A DNA stretch of 64,000 nucleotides from Roseateles violae (GTDB lineage Bacteria > Pseudomonadota > Gammaproteobacteria > Burkholderiales > Burkholderiaceae_C). The stretch covers positions 186,001-250,000 of the forward strand of contig NZ_JAUHHC010000001.1 of assembly GCF_030410485.1 (NCBI RefSeq). Reading direction: 5' to 3'. The translations under genes were made by a program, and so were the position numbers. The notes beneath the pieces are model-generated. The model searched no databases, was not told the DNA's origin, and saw only the letters and a program-made list of their open reading frames with translations. This document shows positions 31,576-41,412 of this stretch, piece by piece; position 1 is the stretch's first letter, and each line of letters begins with the position of its first letter.

Positions 31576-34039
31576 AGGGGGCTTCAAGGCTTGCCGAGCG
31601 ATCGGCGCTCAGCTGACGGTAACCGGGGATATTGTCCCTCAAGACTTTCAAGGCGTTGGAGCCCAGCTGGGACAGGCCCACCAGCTCCAGCTGCAGCATC
31701 AGGCGGGTGTTGGTTTCTGCGCGGCCGGTCGACAGCCGTTCGATGCCGGTGCGCAGCACCCAGCAGCCGGCGTCGTACTCGAAGCCGACCACCGAGTCGG
31801 TGAAGCGCTTGTCGCGCAGGCTGTACTGCACCCGCCCGGCGCTGTACCAGGCGCCGCTGCAAGTGCTGCCGCCGGCATTGGCCGCCGCACGCGGCTGGCC
31901 GGGCAGCGGGCCCTGGCCGAACAGCGGCCATTGCCAGGCCAGCTCGACCTGTTCGCTCTGCCCGCGCGCCAGCCGGTAGGCGGCCGAGACCGTGCGGAAG
32001 GGCCCCGGCGAATAGCGCGCGCGCAGCACCGTGCGCTCGGAGCGGCCGGTCTCGGAGTTGTACTGCAGCGTGCCGTCGGCCCACCAGCGCTCGGTCAGAT
32101 GGGTCGCGCCGAGCAGCAGCAGGTCCGAGAAGCGCTGCGTCTGCGGCACGCCGTCGGCGGTGATCTGCTGGTCGCGGAACAGATATCGCTGCACCAGGCC
32201 CAGGCGCAGCACCTCCTCGCCCTTCTGCGGATTGATCCAGCGGCTGATCGCACCGGCCGTCAGCTGGCGCGCGTCGGAGACGCGGTCGATGCCGTTGAAG
32301 AGGTTGTCGGTGTAAATCGAATCGAAGTTGAAGTCCTTCGGCGCCGAATCGAAGTTGGGCGAGTCCTGACGGCGGTAGGGCGTGTTGACGAACAGCAGCC
32401 GCGGCTCCAGGGTCTGGCGCAGCTCGCGGCCCAGCAGCTGGGTGTCGCGCTCGAAGATCCAGCCGTTGTCGATGCTGAAGGTCGGGATCGTGCGATTCAT
32501 CGACGTGCGGCCGTCCAGCTGCGGGCGGTCCAGCGCATAGGCGGCCGCATTGACGGCGACGCGCGGGATCAGCCACCAGCCAGGCCCGCCCATCGGTGCG
32601 CTGACATGGCCCAGCAGGTGCACGCGCTGGCCGGTCTGCAGTTGCTCGACCAGGGCGTCCGGCGACAGGTCGAAGCGGTTGTACTCGACTTCGACCGCGC
32701 CCTCCAGGCGCGCGCTGCGGCCCCAGGGGCTGTAGCCGGCCAGCACCGCCTCGTCGGCCGCCGTCGTCAGCCGCAGGCCCAGCTGCGGCGTGCGCTGATA
32801 AGGGGTCTGGAACTGCACGCTCGGGTCCAGGCCCTGCAGCGCCTGCCATTGCTGGATGCGGCCATAGGCTTGCAGCTCACCCCAGCTCAGCTCGCGGCGC
32901 CGGTTCAGCTGCAGATCGGCGATCAGCAGGCGTTCGGTCTGGCTCTGCACGCGGTCGGGCAGATCCTTCCAGTAATCGTCGTCGGAGACGCGCTCGGCGC
33001 GCACCCGGTACTGCCAGTCGCGCAGCAGCTGGCCGTCGTTCATCAGGTGCAGCGCCCAGCGCGAGCGGTCGGCGACGCGGTCGGTCGGCAGCAGGTCCAG
33101 ATTGATCTGGCCCTTGTGCTCGGGCTCCAGATAGCGGAACTCGCTGTCCAGGCCGACGCCGCGCTTGGTCATGATGAAGGGCGTCAGCGTGGCGTCGCGC
33201 TGCGGCGCGATATTCCAGTAGTAGGGCAGGCCGAACTCGAAACCGCTGCGGTTGTCCAGGCCGATCTTGGGCGGCAGCCAGCCGGACTTGCGGCCGCTGC
33301 CGAGCGGGAAACTCAGCGTCGGCGCGGCCAGGATGGGCACGCCCTGGAAGCGCAGCACCGCGTCGGTCGCCACGCCCTGGTTGTTCTCGAAGTCCATGTC
33401 CAGCTTGCTGGCCATGATCTGCCAGGCCGGCTCCTGGTCGGCAACGATGGGGCAGCTGGTGTAGTTGCCCTGCTCGGCCTGCACATGCTTGGCATCGAGA
33501 AAGCTGACCCGCTTGGCGCGGCCGCCGCCGCCAGTCTGCGAGAAGAAATAGCTCGGATCCAGGAACTCGCCCTCGAAGCGGCTGACATAGAGCTGCAGCT
33601 CCGGGCCGCGGAAGCGGTTGCCCGAATGGCTGATCTGCACATCGCCGCTGGCGCGCGCCAGGTCCTCGGTCTGGTCATAGCTGAGCCGCTGCGCGCGCAG
33701 CAGCAGCTCGCCATAGCGCAGCTCGGCCTCGCCCTCGGCGCTGGCCTGCTGGTCGACCTGGCTGCTCAGGCGCTTGGCGCTGAGCACCATCGCCGGCTTG
33801 GCATCCGGCTTGGCATGCGCGCCCAGGGTGCGCACCGGCTTCAGCCGCAACTCCTCGGCGTCGGGCGCCGGCGGGCCGGCCGTCTGCGCGCGCAGGACGG
33901 CCGGCGCGCACAGGCACAGCACGCCCAGCCAGAGGCGGGAGAACGAAGAGGGGCAGGGCTTGGACAGGAAACGCGGCACGGCGGCGGAATCGGTCCCGGC
34001 GGGACACCTTCTGCGAGGGTTGGCAAGGGCCGACAGCAT
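31568..34039 (-). CDS. lptD: LPS-assembly protein LptD
   Basis: Outer-membrane barrel of 823 residues that, with LptE, places LPS in the outer leaflet. Signal sequence at about 33-51 (a longer N-terminus than usual, so an internal start is possible). The periplasmic jellyroll OstA/LptA-like domain (about 80-200) is followed by the barrel, with characteristic SFPLGSGRKSGWLPP, YYWNIAPQRDATLTP and the late YDAGCWVLRTGI, whose Cys belongs to the known disulfide system; TSCP near residue 195 is its likely partner. It overlaps surA. Confidence 0.95.
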   Translation of the reverse strand: MLSALANPRRRCPAGTDSAAVPRFLSKPCPSSFSRLWLGVLCLCAPAVLRAQTAGPPAPDAEELRLKPVRTLGAHAKPDAKPAMVLSAKRLSSQVDQQASAEGEAELRYGELLLRAQRLSYDQTEDLARASGDVQISHSGNRFRGPELQLYVSRFEGEFLDPSYFFSQTGGGGRAKRVSFLDAKHVQAEQGNYTSCPIVADQEPAWQIMASKLDMDFENNQGVATDAVLRFQGVPILAAPTLSFPLGSGRKSGWLPPKIGLDNRSGFEFGLPYYWNIAPQRDATLTPFIMTKRGVGLDSEFRYLEPEHKGQINLDLLPTDRVADRSRWALHLMNDGQLLRDWQYRVRAERVSDDDYWKDLPDRVQSQTERLLIADLQLNRRRELSWGELQAYGRIQQWQALQGLDPSVQFQTPYQRTPQLGLRLTTAADEAVLAGYSPWGRSARLEGAVEVEYNRFDLSPDALVEQLQTGQRVHLLGHVSAPMGGPGWWLIPRVAVNAAAYALDRPQLDGRTSMNRTIPTFSIDNGWIFERDTQLLGRELRQTLEPRLLFVNTPYRRQDSPNFDSAPKDFNFDSIYTDNLFNGIDRVSDARQLTAGAISRWINPQKGEEVLRLGLVQRYLFRDQQITADGVPQTQRFSDLLLLGATHLTERWWADGTLQYNSETGRSERTVLRARYSPGPFRTVSAAYRLARGQSEQVELAWQWPLFGQGPLPGQPRAAANAGGSTCSGAWYSAGRVQYSLRDKRFTDSVVGFEYDAGCWVLRTGIERLSTGRAETNTRLMLQLELVGLSQLGSNALKVLRDNIPGYRQLSADRSASLEAPYD

Positions 34040-34135
34040 GCTCGCGGGCCGGCGGTTTGTAGAATCGAATCATTATTCCATGAGGCCGCCGGCGCCTCGG
34101 CCCTGCCAAACCCCGAGCGCTCGCTCCCCCCGCAT

Positions 34136-34858
34136 ATGAACCCCATGCCCTGGTCCGACCAGACCCCGGACTCGCGCTCGCCCGACTGGCAGCGTGCGCT
34201 GCAAGAAGCCCCGCCGGCCGAAGCCGAGCGGCTGCTGCGTGCCGCCGCCCAGTCCTTGCTGCAATGGCAGCTCGACGGTGCCGCGCTGGCCCTGCCGCCC
34301 TTCGACGAAGCCGCACTGCGGCGCGAGTTGCAGCTCTTTGTCGACGCCTGCGTGGTCGGCGAGCACCAGCGCCAGTGGACCGAGACGCAGCAGCGCTGGT
34401 GGGCCCATTGCTGCCAGGTGCTGGCCCGCAACCATGCCGAGCAGCCGCGGCTGCCGATGCTGGCCGATGCCATCGATGCCGCCGCGCCGCGGCTGCAGGG
34501 GCCGCTCGGCTACGAGCTGGCCGCCCTGCTGCGCGGCCCGGCGCTGGCCTTCGAGGAAGAACAGGAACTCGACGCGGCGATCCGCTACTGGGAGCAGGCG
34601 CGCAAGGCGCAGTTGCCGGTGGACGCCGATTTCGGCGAGTTCTGGCGCCGGCTGGAGCTGAGCGGCCTGCAGCGCCACCTGGCCCTGCTCGGCGCCGCCT
34701 GCCGCGAGGGTCAGCGGGGCCAGGCGCCGGCGGACGATCCCCGCCCGCGGCTGTTCGCCTATGCGATCAAGGTCTCCACCCGCTATATCGAGCTGTCGCC
34801 GCTGACCCAGCTGCTGCAGGACCTGCAGGGCGGGCTGGTGCAGACCGCTTTTCGTTGA
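34136..34858 (+). CDS. Decayed AmgK-like phosphotransferase, C-lobe only
   Basis: Protein of 240 residues. Its C-terminal half matches the sugar/aminoglycoside-kinase-like AmgK family: IRYWEQARKAQLPVDADFGEF, LQRHLALLGAA and RYIELSPLTQLL. AmgK is often encoded divergently next to lptD, as here. But the N-lobe with its nucleotide-binding elements is missing, and the place of the catalytic HRD-x4-N loop and the following DFQDA is taken by QPRLPMLADAIDAAAPRLQ. So it should not be an active kinase. The frame is intact and codon use normal, so it may have kept a non-catalytic role. Start ATG 34136 lacks a strong ribosome-binding site. Confidence 0.65.
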   Translation: MNPMPWSDQTPDSRSPDWQRALQEAPPAEAERLLRAAAQSLLQWQLDGAALALPPFDEAALRRELQLFVDACVVGEHQRQWTETQQRWWAHCCQVLARNHAEQPRLPMLADAIDAAAPRLQGPLGYELAALLRGPALAFEEEQELDAAIRYWEQARKAQLPVDADFGEFWRRLELSGLQRHLALLGAACREGQRGQAPADDPRPRLFAYAIKVSTRYIELSPLTQLLQDLQGGLVQTAFR

Positions 34859-34860
34859 AG

Positions 34861-35844
34861 CTAATCGGCCGCGCAAGGCGGCGCGTGTGGCCAGGTCTCG
34901 CAGCCGGCCGCGGCCAGCCAGGGGTCGCGATCCTCGCCGCCGAAGATCTCGAGCAGGAAGTCGAGGAAGACGCGGGTGCGCGCCGGCAGGTATTTGCGCG
35001 TCGGCATCGCGGCCCAGATCGTGAAGCTGTAGAGCCGCCACTCGGGCAGCACGCGCTCCAGCGCATGTTCCAGCAGCGCGTCCTCGATCAGGAAGGATGG
35101 CAGGCCGGCCACGCCCAGGCCGTGCAGGGCAGCGGCGTAATTGGTGTCGATATGGCTGGTGGCCAGCAGCGGCCGGCGCGGCACCAGGGTGAAGGTCTCG
35201 CCGCCGGGCTCGTCGTCGCCGAAGCTGCCGCGGTGGAACTCGATGCCGCGCTGCAGGCCCAGGATGGGCGGCAGCAGCGCATCGTGAGCGGCCAGGTCGC
35301 GCGGATGCTCGGGCCGGCCGCGTGCGCTCAGGTATTCGGGCGCCGCGCAGAGGATGACCTCGGAGCGCGCCAGGCGCCGCGCGACGAAGTCGCCGTCCAG
35401 CGGCGCGCGGGCGGTGATGATGGTGATGTCATAGCCCTCGTCGACCGCATTGACCGGCCCCGGCGAGTGCAGCTCCAGCGTCACCAGCGGATAGGTCTTG
35501 TGAAAGCGCGGCAGGTGCTTGGCCAGCTGGTGCACCGCCACCGAGGGCGGGGCCAGCACGCGCAGATGGCCGCGCGGCTCGGTGGTCGACGAGGTCGCCA
35601 GCTCGGCCGCCTCCTCCAACTCGCCGACGATGCGCCGGGCCCGCTCCAAATAGGCCTCGCCGACCTCGGTCAGCGCCAGCCGGCGCGTCGTGCGGTGGAT
35701 CAGCCGCGCGCCCAGATGTTCTTCCAGCTCCGCCACCAGCCGCGTCACGACGGCCGGCGCCTGATCGAGCGCACGCGCCGCCGCCGCGAAGCTGCCCTCG
35801 TCGATGACGCGGATGAAGACCTTCAGCGCGCGCAGCTGATCCAT
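34861..35844 (-). CDS. LysR-family transcriptional regulator
   Basis: Regulator of 327 residues. The winged helix-turn-helix is at 1-60 (SFAAAARALDQAPAVVTRLVAELEEHLGARL), then a linker helix and a periplasmic-binding-like effector domain (about 90-300). Its C-terminus is extended. Its targets are unknown; it is encoded beside, and on the same strand as, an M20 dipeptidase, with the regulator downstream by 14 bases. Confidence 0.9.
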   Translation of the reverse strand: MDQLRALKVFIRVIDEGSFAAAARALDQAPAVVTRLVAELEEHLGARLIHRTTRRLALTEVGEAYLERARRIVGELEEAAELATSSTTEPRGHLRVLAPPSVAVHQLAKHLPRFHKTYPLVTLELHSPGPVNAVDEGYDITIITARAPLDGDFVARRLARSEVILCAAPEYLSARGRPEHPRDLAAHDALLPPILGLQRGIEFHRGSFGDDEPGGETFTLVPRRPLLATSHIDTNYAAALHGLGVAGLPSFLIEDALLEHALERVLPEWRLYSFTIWAAMPTRKYLPARTRVFLDFLLEIFGGEDRDPWLAAAGCETWPHAPPCAAD

Positions 35845-35858
35845 TCAGCGCGCGGCGC

Positions 35859-37334
<1,476 letters not shown>

Positions 37335-37368
37335 GGCAGTTCCAGCTTGTGGCGGGGGAAAGCGGAGT

Positions 37369-38235
37369 TTAGAACCGATCGCCCAGCCATGCCTGCAGGC
37401 GCGCGAACACCTGCTCGCGCTCCGGCTCGTTGAAGATCTCGTGGAACAGCGCGTCGAAGCAATGCGCGCGCACCAGCGCCGACGGCGCGGCGGCGGCGAA
37501 TTCGGCGCTGCCGGCGGGTGCGACGCAGCGGTCCCGCCCGGCCCAGAGCAGCAGGGTCGGCATCAGCCAGTGCGGCGCGTCCTGCTGGCGCAGCTGCCGG
37601 CCCGCGTCGACGATCAGTCGGGCCAGGCTGGGGGTGATGCGGTCGTGCACCAGCGGGTCGCGCTGGTAGGCGGCAACGACGGCCGGATCGCGCGCGATCC
37701 AGGCCGGCTTCAACCCGTTGCCGACGGCCAGATGCGGGGCCAGCGCGACGCCGAGCGCCAGCTGCAGCCGCTGCCAGCCCGACATGCCCGGATCGAGCGC
37801 CGGCGAGGAAAGCACCAGGCCATCGACCGGCCGGAACCAGGCCGGCAGCGGGCCGCCGCTGTGCGCGGCCAGGCCGCCGGCGACGAAGCGCGCCGCGAGC
37901 AGGCCGCCCATGCTGTGGCCCAGCAGCAGCAGCGGGCCGCCGCCGAGCCCGGCATCGGCGCGCACTTCGTCGATGACCAGGGCCAGGTCGCGCAGCAGGC
38001 AGTCGGGGTCGGCGATGTCGCCGCGCGGCCCGCCGGAGGCGCCATGGCCGCGCTGGTCGTGGCCGACCACATGCCAGCCCCAGCGGTTGAGCCGCGCCGC
38101 CAGCGCCTCGTAACGGCCGATGTGCTCGCCCAGGCCGTGGACGATCAGCACCGTGCCGCGCGCGCGTTCTAGCCCGGGCTTGCTCCATTGGCGCCAGTGC
38201 AGCGGCAGGCCATCGTCGGTTTTCAGGGTGCGCAT
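37369..38235 (-). CDS. Alpha/beta hydrolase, monoacylglycerol lipase-like
   Basis: Serine hydrolase of 288 residues of the Hydrolase_4 group. VHGLGEHIGRYEALA and HDQRGHGASGGPRG are hallmarks, the nucleophile Ser is in LLGHSMGG (about 117-123), followed by LLWAGRDRCVAP (Asp) and HEIFNEPE (His). This set matches monoglyceride lipases/lysophospholipases. The start at 38235 is chosen because upstream codons run through the promoter region. The divergent neighbour is a dienoyl-CoA isomerase, consistent with lipid use. Confidence 0.88.
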   Translation of the reverse strand: MRTLKTDDGLPLHWRQWSKPGLERARGTVLIVHGLGEHIGRYEALAARLNRWGWHVVGHDQRGHGASGGPRGDIADPDCLLRDLALVIDEVRADAGLGGGPLLLLGHSMGGLLAARFVAGGLAAHSGGPLPAWFRPVDGLVLSSPALDPGMSGWQRLQLALGVALAPHLAVGNGLKPAWIARDPAVVAAYQRDPLVHDRITPSLARLIVDAGRQLRQQDAPHWLMPTLLLWAGRDRCVAPAGSAEFAAAAPSALVRAHCFDALFHEIFNEPEREQVFARLQAWLGDRF

Positions 38236-38325
38236 GGCCCGCAGTGTAGGCAGCGTCGCCGAGGCGCCACCCCGGGGCTTACCCATCGGTAAAAATACCC
38301 GCCAACACGACGACGGAGACGAGCG

Positions 38326-39162
38326 ATGGACGGCAAGGATTTCTTTTCGCTGAGCTGTGGGGACGACGGCGTCGCCCATCTGCTCTTGAACCGCCCCGAA
38401 CGGCTGAACACCATGGCGCCGGCCTTCTTCCCGGCGCTGCGCGACGCGGTGCGCGGCCTGCACGACAGCGGCGCGGCGCGCGTGCTGCTGATCTCGTCCA
38501 CCGGCAAGCATTTCTGCGCCGGCATGGCGCTGGAGACCTTCGCCGGCCAGGGCGCGATGCTGGACACCCGCACGGCGCGCGCGCGGCTGTCCTTCCAGGA
38601 CTCGCTGCGCCGACTGATGGACTGCTTCACGGCGCTGGACGAGGCGCGCTTCCCGGTCATCTGCGCGATCCAGGGCGGCTGCATCGGCGGCGCGCTGGAT
38701 CTGGCCGCCGCCTGCGATATCCGTTATGTCGCGGCCGATGCCTTCTTCAGCGTGCAGGAGATCAATATCGGCATGGCCGCCGATCTGGGCGTGCTGCAGC
38801 GACTGCAGCAGATCATGCCGGCCGGCCTGGCGCGCGAGCTCGCCTATACCGGCGAGCGCCTGAGCGCCGAGCGGGCGCTGGCCTGCGGTCTGGTCAACGC
38901 GGTGCTGCCCGATGCCGACGCCCTGCTGGCCCATGCGCTGGCGGTGGCGCGGCAGATCGCCGCCAAGTCGCCGCTGGCGATCGCCGGCAGCAAGCTGGCG
39001 CTGAACCATGCGCGCGACCATGGCGTAGCCGCCTCGCTGCAGCAGATGACGCTGCTGCAGAGTGCGATCTTCGACACCGCCGAGATGGGCGAGGCGATCC
39101 TGGCCTGGAAGAGCAAGACGGCCGCCGACTTCGCGCCGCTGGCCGAGATCGGCCGGCTGTGA
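38326..39162 (+). CDS. Crotonase-family delta(3,5)-delta(2,4)-dienoyl-CoA isomerase
   Basis: Protein of 278 residues with the crotonase fold. It has D125 (in GGALDLAAACDIRY), E145 (in SVQEINIG) and D153 (in MAADLG), matching in identity and spacing (20 and 8) the catalytic Asp176, Glu196 and Asp204 of the mammalian peroxisomal/mitochondrial isomerase ECH1. This makes the isomerase call more likely than plain enoyl-CoA hydratase. It would act in breakdown of unsaturated fatty acids with odd-numbered double bonds. The stop overlaps the next start (GTGA). Confidence 0.85.
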   Translation: MDGKDFFSLSCGDDGVAHLLLNRPERLNTMAPAFFPALRDAVRGLHDSGAARVLLISSTGKHFCAGMALETFAGQGAMLDTRTARARLSFQDSLRRLMDCFTALDEARFPVICAIQGGCIGGALDLAAACDIRYVAADAFFSVQEINIGMAADLGVLQRLQQIMPAGLARELAYTGERLSAERALACGLVNAVLPDADALLAHALAVARQIAAKSPLAIAGSKLALNHARDHGVAASLQQMTLLQSAIFDTAEMGEAILAWKSKTAADFAPLAEIGRL

Positions 39163-40118
39163 ACGCGCCGCTCGAGCTGAGCCCGCCCGACATCACGCCC
39201 TATCGCCAGGGCAATGTCGGCGTCGACTATGTGCACGTCTTTGACTCGGGCCGCCCTGGCCCGACGGTGATGCTGCAGGCGCTGACCCATGGCAACGAGC
39301 TCTGCGGCGCGATCGCGCTGGACTGGCTGTTCAAGCAGGGCCTGGGCCGCGGCCTGCAACCGCGCGCCGGCCGGCTGATCGTCGCCTTTGCCAATGTCGA
39401 GGCCTTCCTGCGCTTCGATCCGCGCGATCCGGGCGCCTCGCGCTGCGTGGACGAGGATCTGAACCGCGTCTGGGACGATGCGGTGCTGCTGGGCCCCGGC
39501 GATTCGCTGGAGCTGCGGCGCGCCCGCGCGCTGCGGCCCTTCGTCGACGCCGCCGATCTGCTCTTGGACATCCATTCGATGCAGGACGCCTGCCGGCCGC
39601 TGATGGTCTGCGGCCTGCTGGACAAGAGCGCCGAATTCGCGCGCCGGCTGGGCATGCCCGGCGATCTGCTGATCGCCACCGGCCACCCCTCGGGCCTGCG
39701 CATGCGCGACCGCGGCGGTTTCGGCGACCCGGCCTCGCCCAGGAACGCGCTGCTGATCGAATGCGGCCAGCATTGGGATCGCAGCGCGGCCGAGGTCGCG
39801 ATCGATGCCGTCGTGCGCTTCCTGCTGCTGACCGGCATCGTCGACGCGGCATGGGCCACACCGCGGCTGCGCCTGCCGCTGCCCGAGCGGCAGCGCCTGA
39901 TCCGCGTCGACCGGCCGGTCGTCGCCCTGAGCGGCGACTTCCATTTCCTGTTCCCGGTGCGCGGCCTGGACGTGATCGGACGCGCCGGCACCGCCTTCGC
40001 CCAGGACGGCGAGACGGTGTTCCACACCGACCACGAGGACACGGTGCTGGTGATGCCCAACCTCAAGCCGGGCAAGCCGGGCCACACGATGGTCCGGCTC
40101 GGCCGCTACGAGGACTGA
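39159..40118 (+). CDS. Succinylglutamate desuccinylase/aspartoacylase family hydrolase
   Basis: Zinc carboxypeptidase-like hydrolase of 319 residues starting at GTG 39159, which overlaps the previous stop. Zinc ligands are H and E in THGNELCG and H in DIHSMQ; the catalytic Glu is probably in LIECGQHW. A C-terminal beta domain is present (about 225-319). The true substrate, an N-acyl amino acid or similar, is not clear. Coupling to the dienoyl-CoA isomerase is unusual. Confidence 0.85.
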   Translation: MNAPLELSPPDITPYRQGNVGVDYVHVFDSGRPGPTVMLQALTHGNELCGAIALDWLFKQGLGRGLQPRAGRLIVAFANVEAFLRFDPRDPGASRCVDEDLNRVWDDAVLLGPGDSLELRRARALRPFVDAADLLLDIHSMQDACRPLMVCGLLDKSAEFARRLGMPGDLLIATGHPSGLRMRDRGGFGDPASPRNALLIECGQHWDRSAAEVAIDAVVRFLLLTGIVDAAWATPRLRLPLPERQRLIRVDRPVVALSGDFHFLFPVRGLDVIGRAGTAFAQDGETVFHTDHEDTVLVMPNLKPGKPGHTMVRLGRYED

Positions 40119-40127
40119 CGCGGCCGC

Positions 40128-40952
40128 TCAGGGGAGGTTCAGATCGGCCACCTCGGCCGGGTAGTAGCGCAGAAAGGCGCGCCGCAGCTGCCCCTCGCGC
40201 GCGGCACGCGTCAGCGCCTCGCGCAGCAGGGCCTGGTCGGCCGGCGCGAGATTCTGGCGCGACAGATAGAAACCGACCTCCATCAGCGGCAGGCCGTCGA
40301 AGCGACGGAACACGATGCCGGCGCCGGTGGCCGGCTGGGCCTGCGGCGGCGACAGCAGGGCGAAGTCGACCCGGCCGGCGCGCAGCATGCGCGCGACCGC
40401 GTCGATGTCGTTGACGGTGTCGACGCGGCGCTCGGCCTCCAGCTCGGCCACCAGCGCCCGGTAGTCGGCGCTGAAGGCGAAGCTGCGCGGCACCGCCATG
40501 CGCCAGCCGCTCTTGCGCAGCGCCTCCAGGCTGTCGACCTTGCCGGCATCGGCGCTGCGCGTCAGCAGCACCATGGGCTGGCGGTACAGCGGCACGAACA
40601 GGCCGTGGCGGTCGCGCTCCTCGGTGCGGGTGGCCGAGATCATCAGGTCCGGCTGCTGGCCGCTGAGAAATTCCATCTCCAACCGCGCGCGCGGCATCAC
40701 CGGCAGCTCGAAGCGGCAGCCGCTGGCCTCGCCGACCTGGCGCAGCAGCTCGGGCCAGACCCCGCCCAGCTGGCCGTTCTCGACCAGCACCAGCCGCGCC
40801 GACGGTGCCATCGGCGCGCGTATCGTGCGCGTGCAGCCGGCCTGCGCGGCCGGCGGCAGCAAGGCGGCAACCAGCAGTGCGAGGCCTGCCCAGACCGACG
40901 GGGTCGACCCGGCTCGGCGACGCCCGCGCGACTCAGCCGGTGCAGAAGGCAT
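40128..40952 (-). CDS. Periplasmic amino-acid-type binding protein, paralog 1
   Basis: Exported protein of 274 residues of the bacterial extracellular solute-binding family 3 fold. The signal peptide ends near PAAQA (residue 38). The first lobe has VLVENGQLGGVWPELLRQVG and MISATRTEERDRHGLF; the hinge and second lobe have FALLSPP and the final RYYPAEVADLNLP. No permease or ATPase gene is nearby, so it may sense or work with a remote transporter. It is paralogous to the protein at 41413-42228 (same motifs throughout). It overlaps the VOC gene by 20 bases. Confidence 0.82.
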   Translation of the reverse strand: MPSAPAESRGRRRAGSTPSVWAGLALLVAALLPPAAQAGCTRTIRAPMAPSARLVLVENGQLGGVWPELLRQVGEASGCRFELPVMPRARLEMEFLSGQQPDLMISATRTEERDRHGLFVPLYRQPMVLLTRSADAGKVDSLEALRKSGWRMAVPRSFAFSADYRALVAELEAERRVDTVNDIDAVARMLRAGRVDFALLSPPQAQPATGAGIVFRRFDGLPLMEVGFYLSRQNLAPADQALLREALTRAAREGQLRRAFLRYYPAEVADLNLP

Positions 40953-41301
40953 TCAGCTTGTTGCCGTCGAGATCGCGGAAGTAGGCGGCATAGAAGCCCT
41001 CGCCGCGCTGGCCCGGTGCACCCTCGTCGCGACCGCCGAGTTCCAGCGCCTTTGCGTACAGCGCGTCGACCTTGTCCTTGCTGTCGACGACCAGGGCGAC
41101 CATCACCCCATTGCCAACCGTCGCCGCCTGTCCGTCGAAGGGCTTCATCAGGCCGAAGCCCGGCTGGTCCATAGCCTTGCCCCAGGCATAGCCGCGGCCG
41201 AAGTCCATCATCCGCCGCACGCCGATGACGGCGAACAGCTCGTCGTAGAAGGCCGCGGCGCGCGGCAGGTCGTTGGTACCCAGCGTGGTGTAGCCGATCA
41301 T
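40933..41301 (-). CDS. VOC (glyoxalase/bleomycin resistance) family protein
   Basis: Small metalloenzyme-fold protein of 122 residues with the two beta-alpha-beta-beta-beta modules of the VOC superfamily (IGYTTLGTNDLPRAAAFYDEL at the start, FYAAYFRDLDGNKLNAF at the end). Subfamily and reaction are unknown. It sits between the two paralogous binding-protein genes, on the same strand. Confidence 0.85.
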   Translation of the reverse strand: MIGYTTLGTNDLPRAAAFYDELFAVIGVRRMMDFGRGYAWGKAMDQPGFGLMKPFDGQAATVGNGVMVALVVDSKDKVDALYAKALELGGRDEGAPGQRGEGFYAAYFRDLDGNKLNAFCTG

Positions 41302-41412
41302 CGATGTCTCCCCGAACCACGGATGCCGCCGCCACCCTCGGCGCGGCAGTGCTTGAATTTGACCATCACCGGGCCCGAAAGCAAGCCGGCGGCCGACAGC
41401 TTAGCGCCAGAT

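Noticed and set aside
34136-34858. Calling this an active AmgK kinase
   Set aside because: The N-lobe and catalytic HRD/DFQDA segments are absent.
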